Shown: positions 1 to 6,793, numbered from the stretch's first letter. The stretch is 10,237 nucleotides of DNA from Anaerolineales bacterium (GCA_025938055.1 JAICQC010000142.1:1-10237), one strand, 5' to 3'. Translations and numbers: made by a program. Notes: generated by a model not told the origin, from the sequence alone.

Positions 1-91
1 CATAGAAATAGGCGCTCATGACGGTCAGGACAAACAAGCCGCGCCAATTGCAGATACTTTTATTCTTTTGGAGGGTGAGTGCATGTAGCAT
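1..91 (-). CDS. Partial N-terminus of a possible membrane protein, cut by the left edge
   Basis: A leftward reading frame starts with ATG at 91-89 and stays open for 30 codons to the window edge. The first 18 or so residues are polar; they are followed by a hydrophobic stretch containing NWRGLFVLTVMSAYFY, which looks like the start of a first membrane helix, as in a transporter. The frame is also open upstream of this ATG back to a stop near 161-163, but I see no better start there. There is no convincing Shine-Dalgarno sequence. It has the same orientation as the membrane-protein gene at 204-611, about 110 bases upstream. Too little is visible to name a family; it could also be a chance open frame. 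Confidence 0.35.
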   Translation of the reverse strand, partial: MLHALTLQKNKSICNWRGLFVLTVMSAYFY

Positions 92-203
92 GCCCGCAAT
101 TTTACATCTTCTGTTGTTTCCAGGGCCGGCGAGGTTTGAGCTTAAAAAATGACTGTCACATTACTTTCTTTTTGTTATTTCGCGGCAAGAGAAATCCAGT
201 TGA

Positions 204-611
204 TCAGCTCTCAATTCCCTGTGCTGCCGCCCACTCCGGCGGATTTTCTCTCCAGATATACAGGTAATAATAAATTGGCATAGCGACGAACGGCAGGAAG
301 ATGTGACCCAGTCCCAGCACGATCCTCATCGCATCACTTGCCTTTGTGTTCTTGATGGTATGGACCAGATAAAAGACGAGCAAGCCCACCTCAAGTAAGA
401 GACTGCACAGATGGACAGGAAGCATCATATCCAGAGAGAGAATCTGCCTGAGCAGTTGACGAAGGTTCGAGATCGACTCACCGCCCTGCATGAGAGCAAC
501 AAATACAACCCCGACGAGAATAAGTATCCCGATGAGTGTAAGGAGCAGGTAGATCGCATACCAAACCGTCATGATCCCAATCAGAATTCTAACTGGCTTA
601 CTTATGGTCAT
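204..611 (-). CDS. Small three-helix membrane protein, unknown function
   Basis: A 135-residue protein with three hydrophobic segments, at about residues 8-40, 62-84 and 95-120. A short loop (about 41-60) separates the first two and the tail is charged (RENPPEW near 121-127). This is a typical small integral membrane protein of the inner membrane. No catalytic or binding motif is recognised, so no function is assigned. The ATG at 611 is preceded by AAGGTG five bases upstream, an acceptable ribosome-binding site. It is transcribed leftward and diverges from the small frame at 788. The upstream region carries two perfect dyads (661-676 and 690-701) that could regulate it. No clear terminator is seen downstream. 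The coherent hydrophobic pattern makes it likely to be a real gene. Confidence 0.7.
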   Translation of the reverse strand: MTISKPVRILIGIMTVWYAIYLLLTLIGILILVGVVFVALMQGGESISNLRQLLRQILSLDMMLPVHLCSLLLEVGLLVFYLVHTIKNTKASDAMRIVLGLGHIFLPFVAMPIYYYLYIWRENPPEWAAAQGIES

Positions 612-787
612 TGTTGCACCTTGGAGGGATAGGCATGAACGCCGGTTCGTTATCCTAACGAAAGTGAAAACACTTTAGACGAGCATTTATGACAATTGTC
701 ACTGTTGTGTTCTCAGGCGCTGTGTAGAATAAGACTACTCATGTCCCATTTATCAAGTAGACCGATTCAAAGTAAACGGAGAACACC
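612..787. promoter_or_regulatory. Divergent intergenic region with two perfect dyads
   Basis: This spacer lies between the leftward gene ending its 5' side at 611 and the rightward frame at 788. It contains AAAGTG-aaaa-CACTTT at 661-676 and the 12-base perfect palindrome TGACAATTGTCA at 690-701. A TAGAAT at 725-730 could be a rightward -10 element, but its best 17-base-spaced partner (CTGTTG) is poor, so no promoter is claimed. The dyads have the size and symmetry of transcription-factor operators. Their function is not known. Confidence 0.4.
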
Positions 788-895
788 ATGAAACAATTTT
801 TTGCGATCCTATCCTTACTCGTCCTGCCTCTGCGGCTTCGCTCTGTACGACTGCCGGTGGACTCGCTTCGGTCACGGCGACTTCCCTATCGTTAA
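788..895 (+). pseudogene. Remnant of a secreted or membrane protein gene (5' end only)
   Basis: ATG at 788 follows a usable ribosome-binding site (GGAG at 779-782, five bases upstream). It opens with MKQFFAILSLLVL, a good signal-peptide or membrane-anchor start. After about residue 14 the frame becomes arginine-rich and unlike a protein, and stops at 893-895. The +2 alternative frame over the same bases reads AASLCTTAGGLAS and onward, which resembles a natural continuation of a signal sequence. I therefore suspect a frameshift followed by loss of the rest of the gene. The stop codon lies one base from the dinG stop codon (897-899), so the body of the gene has apparently been deleted. It could instead be a functional 35-residue peptide. 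Confidence 0.4.
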
Positions 896-896
896 T

Positions 897-3695
897 TTAC
901 AGCCCCAGCCATTTGCCCGCTTCGCGTGCCAGATTCCCTGCAGGTCCCTGGCGCGCGGTGCAGCGCGGCAGGGATTCCAGGAACAGCCGCCCGTATTGTT
1001 TGGTCAGCACCCGGCGGTCTAAAATGGCGACCACACCTCTATCGGAGGCGGTGCGGATCAGGCGCCCAAAGCCCTGCCGGAATTTCAGGATGGCTTCAGG
1101 CAAATAATACTGCTGGAAGGAATCTTCGTACGTCTCCGAGCGCGCCGCAATCAGCGGATCTGTGGGGACATCAAAGGGCAGTTTCGTCAGCACCACAATG
1201 GATAACGCCGCACCGGGCACGTCCACGCCCTCCCAGAAGGAGCGCGTGCCAAGTAGCACGGCGCGGTCGGTTGCTTTGAACGATTCGAGCAGCGCGTTCG
1301 GCGAGGCGCCATCCCCCTGTTCATACACGTAAATATCTTCACGAGCCAACGGACCCGTAATGTTCTGGGCAGTCTTCTTCAACGCAGCATAGGATGTGAA
1401 TAACACGAGCATCCGACCGCCTGTGGCTTTGGCAGTGGCGACAAGCGCGCGGTCCAGAGATTGTTGGTAACCGTTGACGTTCGGCTCGGGAATATCGTTC
1501 GCAATGTAGAGCAGGGCAGCACTTTCATAATCATAGGGCGAGCCGACCTGCATCTCGTCGGCTTCATCCGCGCCGAGGGTGTTGCGCAGATACTGGAATT
1601 CGCCATGCGTGGTCAGCGTGGCGGAGGTCAGGATGACGGAACTCTTTTCATGCCACAGGTATTTTTCGACCAGCGACGCAACGCTCAGTGGCGCGGCGTT
1701 CAATGAAAGCCGGTTCCCGTTTGGCTGGACCTCGATCCAGTAGACCATGCCCGTATTGGGTTTGCCGATCATCCCGCTGATGTTCGACTCAGCTTCGGTG
1801 ATGCGGCGCGCGACATTGCCGATATCTGCCATGAGGTCTTCGAGATTCTCGTACCCCTCTGCATACAATTCTCCGGCGGCTTGATGAATCTCTGAGAGTG
1901 AGATCAGCAGCATGCGCAGTGTTTCGCCGATAGTATCCCAGGCGATTTCCACCTCGTCCCATCCGGGTAGCGTGCGGGTGGCAGGCAGGACACGCATCTG
2001 CCAGTTGTAATTACTTTGCGCCTGCCCCTCACGCTGCAGGCGCGCGAACTGACCGACGATGTTGAAAAACTCGCGGTTCATCTGCTCGATGCGGAACGCC
2101 ATGTCGGTGGCGCGATTGACCCTTTGCTGGAGCAAGCCGAAGTCCGATGGACGCAGCGCCTCCTGCGTCTCTGTGAGCAAACGCCCGAGCACACCCGCAT
2201 TGGCGGAGCCAACTTCCTTCATCATGCGTTCCAGGTCGTATTGATTAAGTTTGAAGGAAAGCGCATTCGTGGTCGCGGTTTCGAGATGGTGACCTTCATC
2301 GATAATGAGGTGTGAATATTCGGGCAGGACCTTGCTTCCCGTGGCGACATCCGACAATAGCAGCGCGTGGTTGACCACCAGCACATGCGCCGATTGCGAC
2401 ATGGTCTTGGCGCGATGGAACGGGCACGCGCCGCCCGTGCGCTTGATGCATGTATCTGCCGTGCACGCGTCATCCTCTGCGGAGACGCGCACCCACACCT
2501 CCCGTTCGGCGGGACCGGTGAGGTTCAATTCGCTGCGGTCGCCGCTTTGATTGTTCAATTGCCAGACCATCACCTTGGCAAGCACGCGCATCTCATCCGT
2601 AGTGCGCGGACCGTAGTGGCGAAGGTTCTCCAGACGGCGCGGGCAAAGATAATTGGAACGTCCCTTCAACACCGCAAAACGAAAATCCAGGTCGAGCGCC
2701 TGGCTGAGGTTGGGGAGGTCGCGTTGGATAAGCTGGTCCTGCAGGTTGATGGTGTTCGTGGAGACGACCACCCGCGTGTTGTTCTGCAGCGCGAACAGCG
2801 CGGCAGGCACCAAATAAGCGAAGGACTTTCCCACGCCCGTTCCTGCCTCGACCATTAAGTGGCTTCCGTAGGAAAGTGCATTCGAAACAGCCCTGAGCAT
2901 GTCCACCTGTTCGGGACGCTGCTCAAAGGAATTGAAAAACCGTGAGAACGGTCCGCCATACTCAAGGGCAGAGGCGACCTCCTCGGCATCCAGAGGAATC
3001 GGTTGTTCGGGATTGGTGAGGGGCGGATATTTTGTCTCATCGAACCATACCTGCGCGCCCGTGCTCGCAGATTTCTTCCCGACCTTCTTCGCCTGGATTC
3101 CTTCCTTTGCCCGGTTGCGCAACACCTCCTGGAAGAACCCGCTTGCATCCCACTCAAGCGGCTCGCTCAGGCGGACAATTTCCGCGACCACTTCGAGCGG
3201 CAGTTCGCGCGCGATCTCAAAGAGACGGTTGAAGGCTGCCATCGTGACTCGGGCATCGTCGAGGGCGCGGTGTGTAGCCGGCAATAAAATCCCCAATTGT
3301 TTTCCCAGCGCGCCGAGGTTGTAACGGCTGGCAGTTGGCATCAGCACAGACGCCAGTTCATACGTATCGATGACTTCGTTGTATTGAAAAAGCCCGGCGC
3401 GCTGCAGGAAGCCCAGGTCAAAACGGATGTTATGCCCAATGATCGGCGCGTCGCCGACAAATGCTTTCAGGTCAGCCGCGACATCATGGAAGCGCGGCGC
3501 GTTGCGCACCTCCACATCGCTGATGCCGGTCAGCCCTGAAATAAATTCGGGGATATGCCTGTTGGGATTGATGAGCGACGACCACTCGTCTTCCACGCGC
3601 CGGCCCTTGAACCTGACCGCCCCGATCTCGATAATGGCATCGCGTTCTTCACTCAGTCCTGTCGTCTCTATGTCAATGGCAACGATAGATTGCAT
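897..3695 (-). CDS. dinG: DinG-type protein: DEDDh exonuclease fused to an XPD-like superfamily 2 helicase
   Basis: A 932-residue cytoplasmic DNA-repair and replication enzyme, close to the roughly 930 residues of the Bacillus-type DinG. Residues 1-165 form a DEDDh 3'-5' exonuclease with D8 and E10 (DIETTGL), D93 (HNIRFD) and the H142/D147 pair (HRALDD). The helicase part follows from about 245. It has Walker A AGTGVGKS (284-291), a DEGH box (466-469, where DEAH is usual), GTRSFWEGVDVPG (816-828) and QGFGRLIR (874-881). Four cysteines, C351, C411, C416 and C424, lie between Walker A and the DEGH box, where E. coli DinG and XPD bind a 4Fe-4S cluster. Helicase and exonuclease motifs both look intact. 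ATG at 3695 puts the exonuclease motif at the expected place, although no clear ribosome-binding site precedes it. It stands alone, convergent with the remnant at 788-895. Confidence 0.95.
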   Translation of the reverse strand: MQSIVAIDIETTGLSEERDAIIEIGAVRFKGRRVEDEWSSLINPNRHIPEFISGLTGISDVEVRNAPRFHDVAADLKAFVGDAPIIGHNIRFDLGFLQRAGLFQYNEVIDTYELASVLMPTASRYNLGALGKQLGILLPATHRALDDARVTMAAFNRLFEIARELPLEVVAEIVRLSEPLEWDASGFFQEVLRNRAKEGIQAKKVGKKSASTGAQVWFDETKYPPLTNPEQPIPLDAEEVASALEYGGPFSRFFNSFEQRPEQVDMLRAVSNALSYGSHLMVEAGTGVGKSFAYLVPAALFALQNNTRVVVSTNTINLQDQLIQRDLPNLSQALDLDFRFAVLKGRSNYLCPRRLENLRHYGPRTTDEMRVLAKVMVWQLNNQSGDRSELNLTGPAEREVWVRVSAEDDACTADTCIKRTGGACPFHRAKTMSQSAHVLVVNHALLLSDVATGSKVLPEYSHLIIDEGHHLETATTNALSFKLNQYDLERMMKEVGSANAGVLGRLLTETQEALRPSDFGLLQQRVNRATDMAFRIEQMNREFFNIVGQFARLQREGQAQSNYNWQMRVLPATRTLPGWDEVEIAWDTIGETLRMLLISLSEIHQAAGELYAEGYENLEDLMADIGNVARRITEAESNISGMIGKPNTGMVYWIEVQPNGNRLSLNAAPLSVASLVEKYLWHEKSSVILTSATLTTHGEFQYLRNTLGADEADEMQVGSPYDYESAALLYIANDIPEPNVNGYQQSLDRALVATAKATGGRMLVLFTSYAALKKTAQNITGPLAREDIYVYEQGDGASPNALLESFKATDRAVLLGTRSFWEGVDVPGAALSIVVLTKLPFDVPTDPLIAARSETYEDSFQQYYLPEAILKFRQGFGRLIRTASDRGVVAILDRRVLTKQYGRLFLESLPRCTARQGPAGNLAREAGKWLGL

Positions 3696-3864
3696 AATAC
3701 ATATACTTCGTTGAGCATTCAGGCGAACCTTGCATACTCAAAGCAATTCTCTTTTCAAATGGGATATGTGATCTACTTGCAAAAGTAGAACAAGTGTATC
3801 ATGGATTAAAAACCGTGTGAGAGGAGGAGACGAGCATAGTTCCGCGCCTTCGCAGCCGTGGTAT
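3696..3864. other. Intergenic spacer upstream of dinG
   Basis: This region must carry whatever promoter dinG has if dinG is not read from the gene upstream. On the minus strand there is a TTGAAA about 16 bases before TATGCA, a poor match that I do not call. No RNA gene, repeat or terminator is evident. The AG-rich run around 3819-3830 resembles a ribosome-binding site on the plus strand but no reading frame follows it. Confidence 0.3.
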
Positions 3865-4554
3865 CTATTCGAATACCGCCTTCAGCCTGTTGATTGCCTC
3901 AGCCGGGAATTTCTTTTCCTTTGCCTTCTGCCGCATGAAATCCTTGACCTGCTTTAATTTCATCACAGGCACAGGCGAATCCGGTGCATCTATCTCCACC
4001 TCGTCACGAGTAAACACTATCACTGCGTTGATCTCCGGGATCTCGGATTCATCCATGTGTTTCAGCAGGTGTTTCTTCAGCGATCTGATTTCATTCTCGA
4101 GCTCGATTTCCGGTCGCCCCAACCCTTCCTGCCCGAAGATCCGCATATAGCCTTGCAGGAAACCGCCGCCGCTCATACGCCAGCGATTGTTCTTGAAGGT
4201 CACCTGCCCGCGCTGATGATAGGGCATGACCACCCAGACGCCCGCCGGACCGACCAGCAGATGAGAAACGGGCGTTGTGTAGTGATAGATGACGAACTCG
4301 TTTTGTAACCCTTTTAGACCTGCGTCCAGTTTTTCGTCCGGGCGCGGCGAACGCCCAAACTTGTTACCCAGATACATGCCGAGCTGCGTCAGTGTGAAGC
4401 CAAGCAGGAGGGCGATCAGGGAATAAGCAAAGAGTTCCGGCCGTATGAACGAAACGTACATGCCGATGCCAAGCACTGCGAGCGCGGCGAGGCTTACCCA
4501 GCCACCGAGCTTTCCGTTGCGCTTGATTAGTTTTTCGTTTTTAATGATTTTCAT
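3865..4554 (-). CDS. Membrane-anchored protein with a degenerate NERD-like domain
   Basis: A 229-residue protein with two membrane helices near the N-terminus (about 18-37 and 41-63), then a soluble cytoplasmic part. Residues 74-118 follow the pattern of the nuclease-related NERD domain: a helix with a GLQNEFV-like segment, then SHLLVGPAGVWVV and a later GQVTF. In active PD-(D/E)xK-type NERD proteins this region reads roughly D-h-v-v-v-x-p-x-G-v-f-v-x-E-x-K. Here the three catalytic positions appear to be S97, M110 and Y112, so nuclease activity is doubtful. The charged C-terminal third (about 150-229) is probably helical. ATG at 4554 has AGGAAT just upstream. Function is unknown; a structural or sensing role at the membrane is a guess. 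Assignment to NERD rests on pattern memory only. Confidence 0.65.
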   Translation of the reverse strand: MKIIKNEKLIKRNGKLGGWVSLAALAVLGIGMYVSFIRPELFAYSLIALLLGFTLTQLGMYLGNKFGRSPRPDEKLDAGLKGLQNEFVIYHYTTPVSHLLVGPAGVWVVMPYHQRGQVTFKNNRWRMSGGGFLQGYMRIFGQEGLGRPEIELENEIRSLKKHLLKHMDESEIPEINAVIVFTRDEVEIDAPDSPVPVMKLKQVKDFMRQKAKEKKFPAEAINRLKAVFE

Positions 4555-4564
4555 GTTGATTCCT

Positions 4565-4660
4565 ATCGCCCTGAGCGGAACGAGGGGTAACGAGTGTAGA
4601 CGAAGGGCAACTTTTCAAAGGCCGCTTCGACTACGTGCTACGCACTCCGCTCAGCGCGAT
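4565..4660. repeat. Palindromic intergenic repeat downstream of plsX
   Basis: Outer arms 4565-4579 (ATCGCCCTGAGCGGA) and 4646-4660 (TCCGCTCAGCGCGAT) pair at 14 of 15 positions. Between them, GAGTGTAGACGAAG and the segment around 4622-4646 (GCTTCGACTACG, CTACGCACTC) form a further imperfect stem. The element fills the gap between plsX and the NERD-like gene. It may end or attenuate the plsX transcript, or be a copy of a dispersed genomic repeat. No run of T follows the stem, so a classical intrinsic terminator is not claimed. Confidence 0.5.
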
Positions 4661-4667
4661 GTATTCT

Positions 4668-5687
4668 TTATTTCTTCAAACTTTCCTCGATCGCGGATTT
4701 CAGCGCGTCGAGCACTTTCGCTTCCGCGGCTCCCTTTGCAACGCGGATTGCGCTTTTGATGGCGTGGGCATCCGAGCGGCCGTGACCAATAAATACGAGC
4801 CCATTCACGCCGAGCAAAGGCGCCGCGCCTTCCTCAGAAGGATCGAGCATTTTTCGGATGGAGCCGAGAGCGGGCCTCACAAGCGCGCCGCCGATCTTCG
4901 TCGGCAGGTTGCCGCCTTTGATGGTCTCGCGGATCTTCTCGATCAATAATTTCGCTACAGCCTCGGTGGACTTCAGGAAGACGTTGCCTGTAAACCCATC
5001 CGTGACCGCCACATCCACATAACCGTTGAAGATTTCCTTTCCCTCCACGTTCCCGACGAAATTGATCTTTGCGTTGTCAAGGAGTGGATAGGCTTCCTTG
5101 ACCAGTTCACTGCCTTTCCCCGCCTCCTCACCGTTCGAGATCAGACCCACCCTGGGATTCCGTACCCCGCGCACTCGTTCGGCGTAGACGCTCCCCATGA
5201 TCGCAAACTGCAGCAGATTCTCCGGTTTGCAATCGGGGTTCGCACCGATGTCGACGACGTTACAAATTCCGGTTGCCGTTGGGAAGGGACCCGCCAGGGC
5301 GGGGCGATCCACGCCGCGGATGCGACCGAGCCTGAACAGCGACGTGACCATTGCCGCGCCGGTGTTGCCCGCCGTGACGAAGGCGTCTGCTTCCCCGCTC
5401 TTGACCAAATCCAGCCCGACGGCCATCGAGTTCTGCGCTTCCTTGTGGCGCGCTTTCATCACAAGGTCCTCACCTTTGTCATGCATCGTCAGCATTTCCG
5501 GCGCGTTGACCACGCGGATGGGCAGGTTTTTCCCGCCAGCAGAATCAAGAATCGGCTGGATCTTCGATGCATCCCCAGTAAGAATGATCTCCACCCCGTA
5601 TTCCCGCGCCGCCATGATGGCGCCCTCCACATCTGGGTTTGGATAGTTGTCGCTCCCCATCGCATCCACAACAATTTTCGTCATCAT
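4668..5687 (-). CDS. plsX: Phosphate acyltransferase PlsX
   Basis: A peripheral membrane enzyme that converts acyl-ACP and phosphate to acyl-phosphate, the donor for PlsY in phosphatidic acid synthesis. The protein is complete at 338-339 residues, the usual length. It shows the family landmarks VDAMGSD (7-13; VDAMGGD is commoner), AGNTGA (106-111), DIGANPDCKP (146-155), NVEGKEIF (213-220), DGFTGNV (230-236) and GHGRSDAHAI (301-310). Two ATG codons stand in tandem at 5687 and 5684. AGGAG ends only two bases before the first but five before the second, so the second is the likelier start. The frequent partners rpmF and fabH are absent here. The gene diverges from tRNA-Leu, with an inverted repeat (5700-5745) covering its leader. 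Confidence 0.96.
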   Translation of the reverse strand: MMTKIVVDAMGSDNYPNPDVEGAIMAAREYGVEIILTGDASKIQPILDSAGGKNLPIRVVNAPEMLTMHDKGEDLVMKARHKEAQNSMAVGLDLVKSGEADAFVTAGNTGAAMVTSLFRLGRIRGVDRPALAGPFPTATGICNVVDIGANPDCKPENLLQFAIMGSVYAERVRGVRNPRVGLISNGEEAGKGSELVKEAYPLLDNAKINFVGNVEGKEIFNGYVDVAVTDGFTGNVFLKSTEAVAKLLIEKIRETIKGGNLPTKIGGALVRPALGSIRKMLDPSEEGAAPLLGVNGLVFIGHGRSDAHAIKSAIRVAKGAAEAKVLDALKSAIEESLKK

Positions 5688-5699
5688 ATCTCCTGAAAG

Positions 5700-5745
5700 G
5701 TAGCAACGACTTTACCCACAGGGCGCTTCGCAGAGTCGTTGCTAC
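5700..5745. repeat. Perfect 12-base inverted repeat between plsX and the tRNA promoter
   Basis: GTAGCAACGACT at 5700-5711 and AGTCGTTGCTAC at 5734-5745 are exact reverse complements with a 22-base spacer. The element starts a few bases upstream of the plsX ribosome-binding site and ends eight bases before the tRNA -35 box. In the plsX direction it would form a stem in the 5' leader if transcription starts upstream of it. It could be a regulatory structure or a dispersed palindromic repeat. Confidence 0.6.
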
Positions 5746-5753
5746 GGTTTTGC

Positions 5754-5781
5754 TTGACAAGCAAGGCAAGCCGATTATAAT
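5754..5781 (+). promoter_or_regulatory. Consensus sigma-70 promoter for tRNA-Leu
   Basis: TTGACA at 5754-5759 and TATAAT at 5776-5781, 16 bases apart, both exact matches to the housekeeping consensus. The predicted start of transcription near 5788 lies about seven bases before the mature tRNA 5' end. This is typical of strong stable-RNA promoters. Confidence 0.9.
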
Positions 5782-5794
5782 ACGCCGTGCCTAA

Positions 5795-5876
5795 GCGCTG
5801 GTGCTGGAACTGGCAGACAGGCATGGTTGAGGGCCATGTGCCGAAAGGCGTGGAGGTTCAAGTCCTCTCCAGCGCA
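5795..5876 (+). tRNA. tRNA-Leu, anticodon GAG
   Basis: A type II tRNA, 82 bases. Acceptor arms GCGCTGG (5795-5801) and CCAGCGC (5869-5875) pair fully and are followed by discriminator A5876. The D stem is CTG/CAG. The anticodon stem is CATGG/CCATG with loop TTGAGGG, giving anticodon GAG at 5829-5831, which reads CUC and CUU. The long variable arm has a GCC-GAAA-GGC hairpin, as required for leucine or serine tRNA. The T arm is GGAGG-TTCAAGT-CCTCT. CCA is not encoded (TCA follows), so it must be added after transcription. Confidence 0.96.
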
Positions 5877-5889
5877 TCAAGAGCAGAGA

Positions 5890-5919
5890 AAATCCCCGAA
5901 AGCTCGGGGATTTTTGTTT
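5890..5919. terminator. Hairpin terminator, probably used from both sides
   Basis: The arms 5890-5899 and 5904-5913 give a ten-base-pair stem (AAATCCCCGA against TCGGGGATTT) with loop AAGC. On the plus strand the stem runs into TTTTTGTTT, ending the tRNA-Leu transcript 13 bases after the mature end. Read on the minus strand the same hairpin is followed by TTTTC, so it may also end the operon whose last gene stops at 6026. Confidence 0.85.
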
Positions 5920-5928
5920 CCATAACTC

Positions 5929-6024
5929 AGACCTTAAAGGTTTTGCTTTTGAACGTAGAGTATAAATTTTGCGAGGAACCATTATTGAACGATTGTTTGG
6001 TTGCGCAAGAAACCTTTAGGGTCT
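5929..6024. repeat. Long-range inverted repeat behind the DDAH gene
   Basis: AGACCTTAAAGGTTT at 5929-5943 and AAACCTTTAGGGTCT at 6010-6024 are reverse complements at 14 of 15 positions, and the odd pair can form G-U in RNA. The spacer is 66 bases. It fills the space between the DDAH stop codon and the bidirectional terminator. Its role is unknown; it may be a 3'-UTR structure or the ends of a decayed small element. Confidence 0.4.
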
Positions 6025-6025
6025 T

Positions 6026-6790
6026 TTACGGAATGATCAAACTGCAACAGGTCACCGCGCCTTCGGCTTTTGCCAGCTCAGAGATATCCACAGGGACGAC
6101 ATGGAAACCTCTCTCCTGCAGTTTTGCGCGGGTTCTGGGGAATGCCGCAGGGAAGATGATGGATTCAGCGATGGACAGACAGTTGGCTGCAAGCGGCTCG
6201 GATGGATCGACCTCGATCAGCTCGTAGCCCGTGAAATGCTGTGCATCCACCCAATCCTTGTTGATGAGAAGTGTTTTGTCATCCACGCGTGTCACGGTGC
6301 TTTTCAGGTGCAGGCAATCATGCAATTCCACACCGGTAACTGTATATCCATATTCACAAAGCAGTTCGTTCAATTGATCGATGGCTTTCTGGTTGCTGCG
6401 TGTGGATAGCCCCACATATATCTTCTTCCCCAGCACGAGGACATCCCCGCCATCAACAGTACCCGGTTCACGTACGTGAACCAGACTGATGTAGGGAGAT
6501 AACGCCGGGATGATGGATTCCGTTTCAGTCTTGCGCGAATCTGCCCCGGGCCGAGTGATAACCGCCACCTCTGACAGAATGAACGCTGTATCTTCCACAA
6601 AGACGGAATCCGGTAGATCAGGTTCCTCGGGAAGTTCGATCACATTGCATCCCAGTCGTTCGAGCGTCTTTATATACTCGCGGTGTTGGGCACGCGCAAC
6701 GTCAAGATCGATCGGCGTGCGCTCGATGTGAGTAAGCTCACACTCGGCAAAGCGCGGACTCACCTGGCGGGTGATGGCTGTGAGTCTCAT
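6026..6790 (-). CDS. ddaH: Dimethylarginine dimethylaminohydrolase (DDAH), amidinotransferase fold
   Basis: A cytoplasmic enzyme that hydrolyses N-omega-methylated arginines to citrulline and a methylamine. At 254 residues it matches the length of the Pseudomonas enzyme. Family landmarks are PDSVFVED (60-67, substrate guanidinium contacts), RPGADSR (80-86), GTVDGGDVL (110-118), GLSTRSN (127-133) and HLKS (161-164). The last gives the catalytic histidine, and TCCS (247-250) carries the nucleophile, C248 by alignment, with a second cysteine beside it. DGGD, HLKS and TCCS recall the animal DDAH1 enzymes more than the Pseudomonas one; this comparison is from memory. ATG at 6790 lies three bases after the ATPase stop, so it is probably translationally coupled and is the last gene of the transport operon. 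A related arginine-modifying hydrolase is the main alternative. Confidence 0.88.
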   Translation of the reverse strand: MRLTAITRQVSPRFAECELTHIERTPIDLDVARAQHREYIKTLERLGCNVIELPEEPDLPDSVFVEDTAFILSEVAVITRPGADSRKTETESIIPALSPYISLVHVREPGTVDGGDVLVLGKKIYVGLSTRSNQKAIDQLNELLCEYGYTVTGVELHDCLHLKSTVTRVDDKTLLINKDWVDAQHFTGYELIEVDPSEPLAANCLSIAESIIFPAAFPRTRAKLQERGFHVVPVDISELAKAEGAVTCCSLIIP

Positions 6791-6793
6791 CGC

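Noticed and set aside
79..267. 62-codon plus-strand frame with GGAGG upstream
   Set aside because: The protein has no coherent character, overlaps two leftward frames, and the best-placed ATG after the GGAGG is followed at once by TAG.
2367..2858. 163-codon plus-strand frame inside dinG
   Set aside because: It lies opposite the conserved helicase region of dinG and its translation has shadow-like composition.
3860..3877. GGTAT...ATACC with TATTCGAATA at the stop codon of the NERD-like gene
   Set aside because: The short palindrome includes coding bases and lacks a T run; it is compatible with chance.
5197..5646. 149-codon plus-strand frame inside plsX
   Set aside because: Antisense shadow of conserved PlsX codons with no ribosome-binding site or family signal.
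5787..6227. 146-codon plus-strand frame starting at the tRNA gene
   Set aside because: It runs through the tRNA, its terminator and the DDAH 3' end, so it is not a gene.
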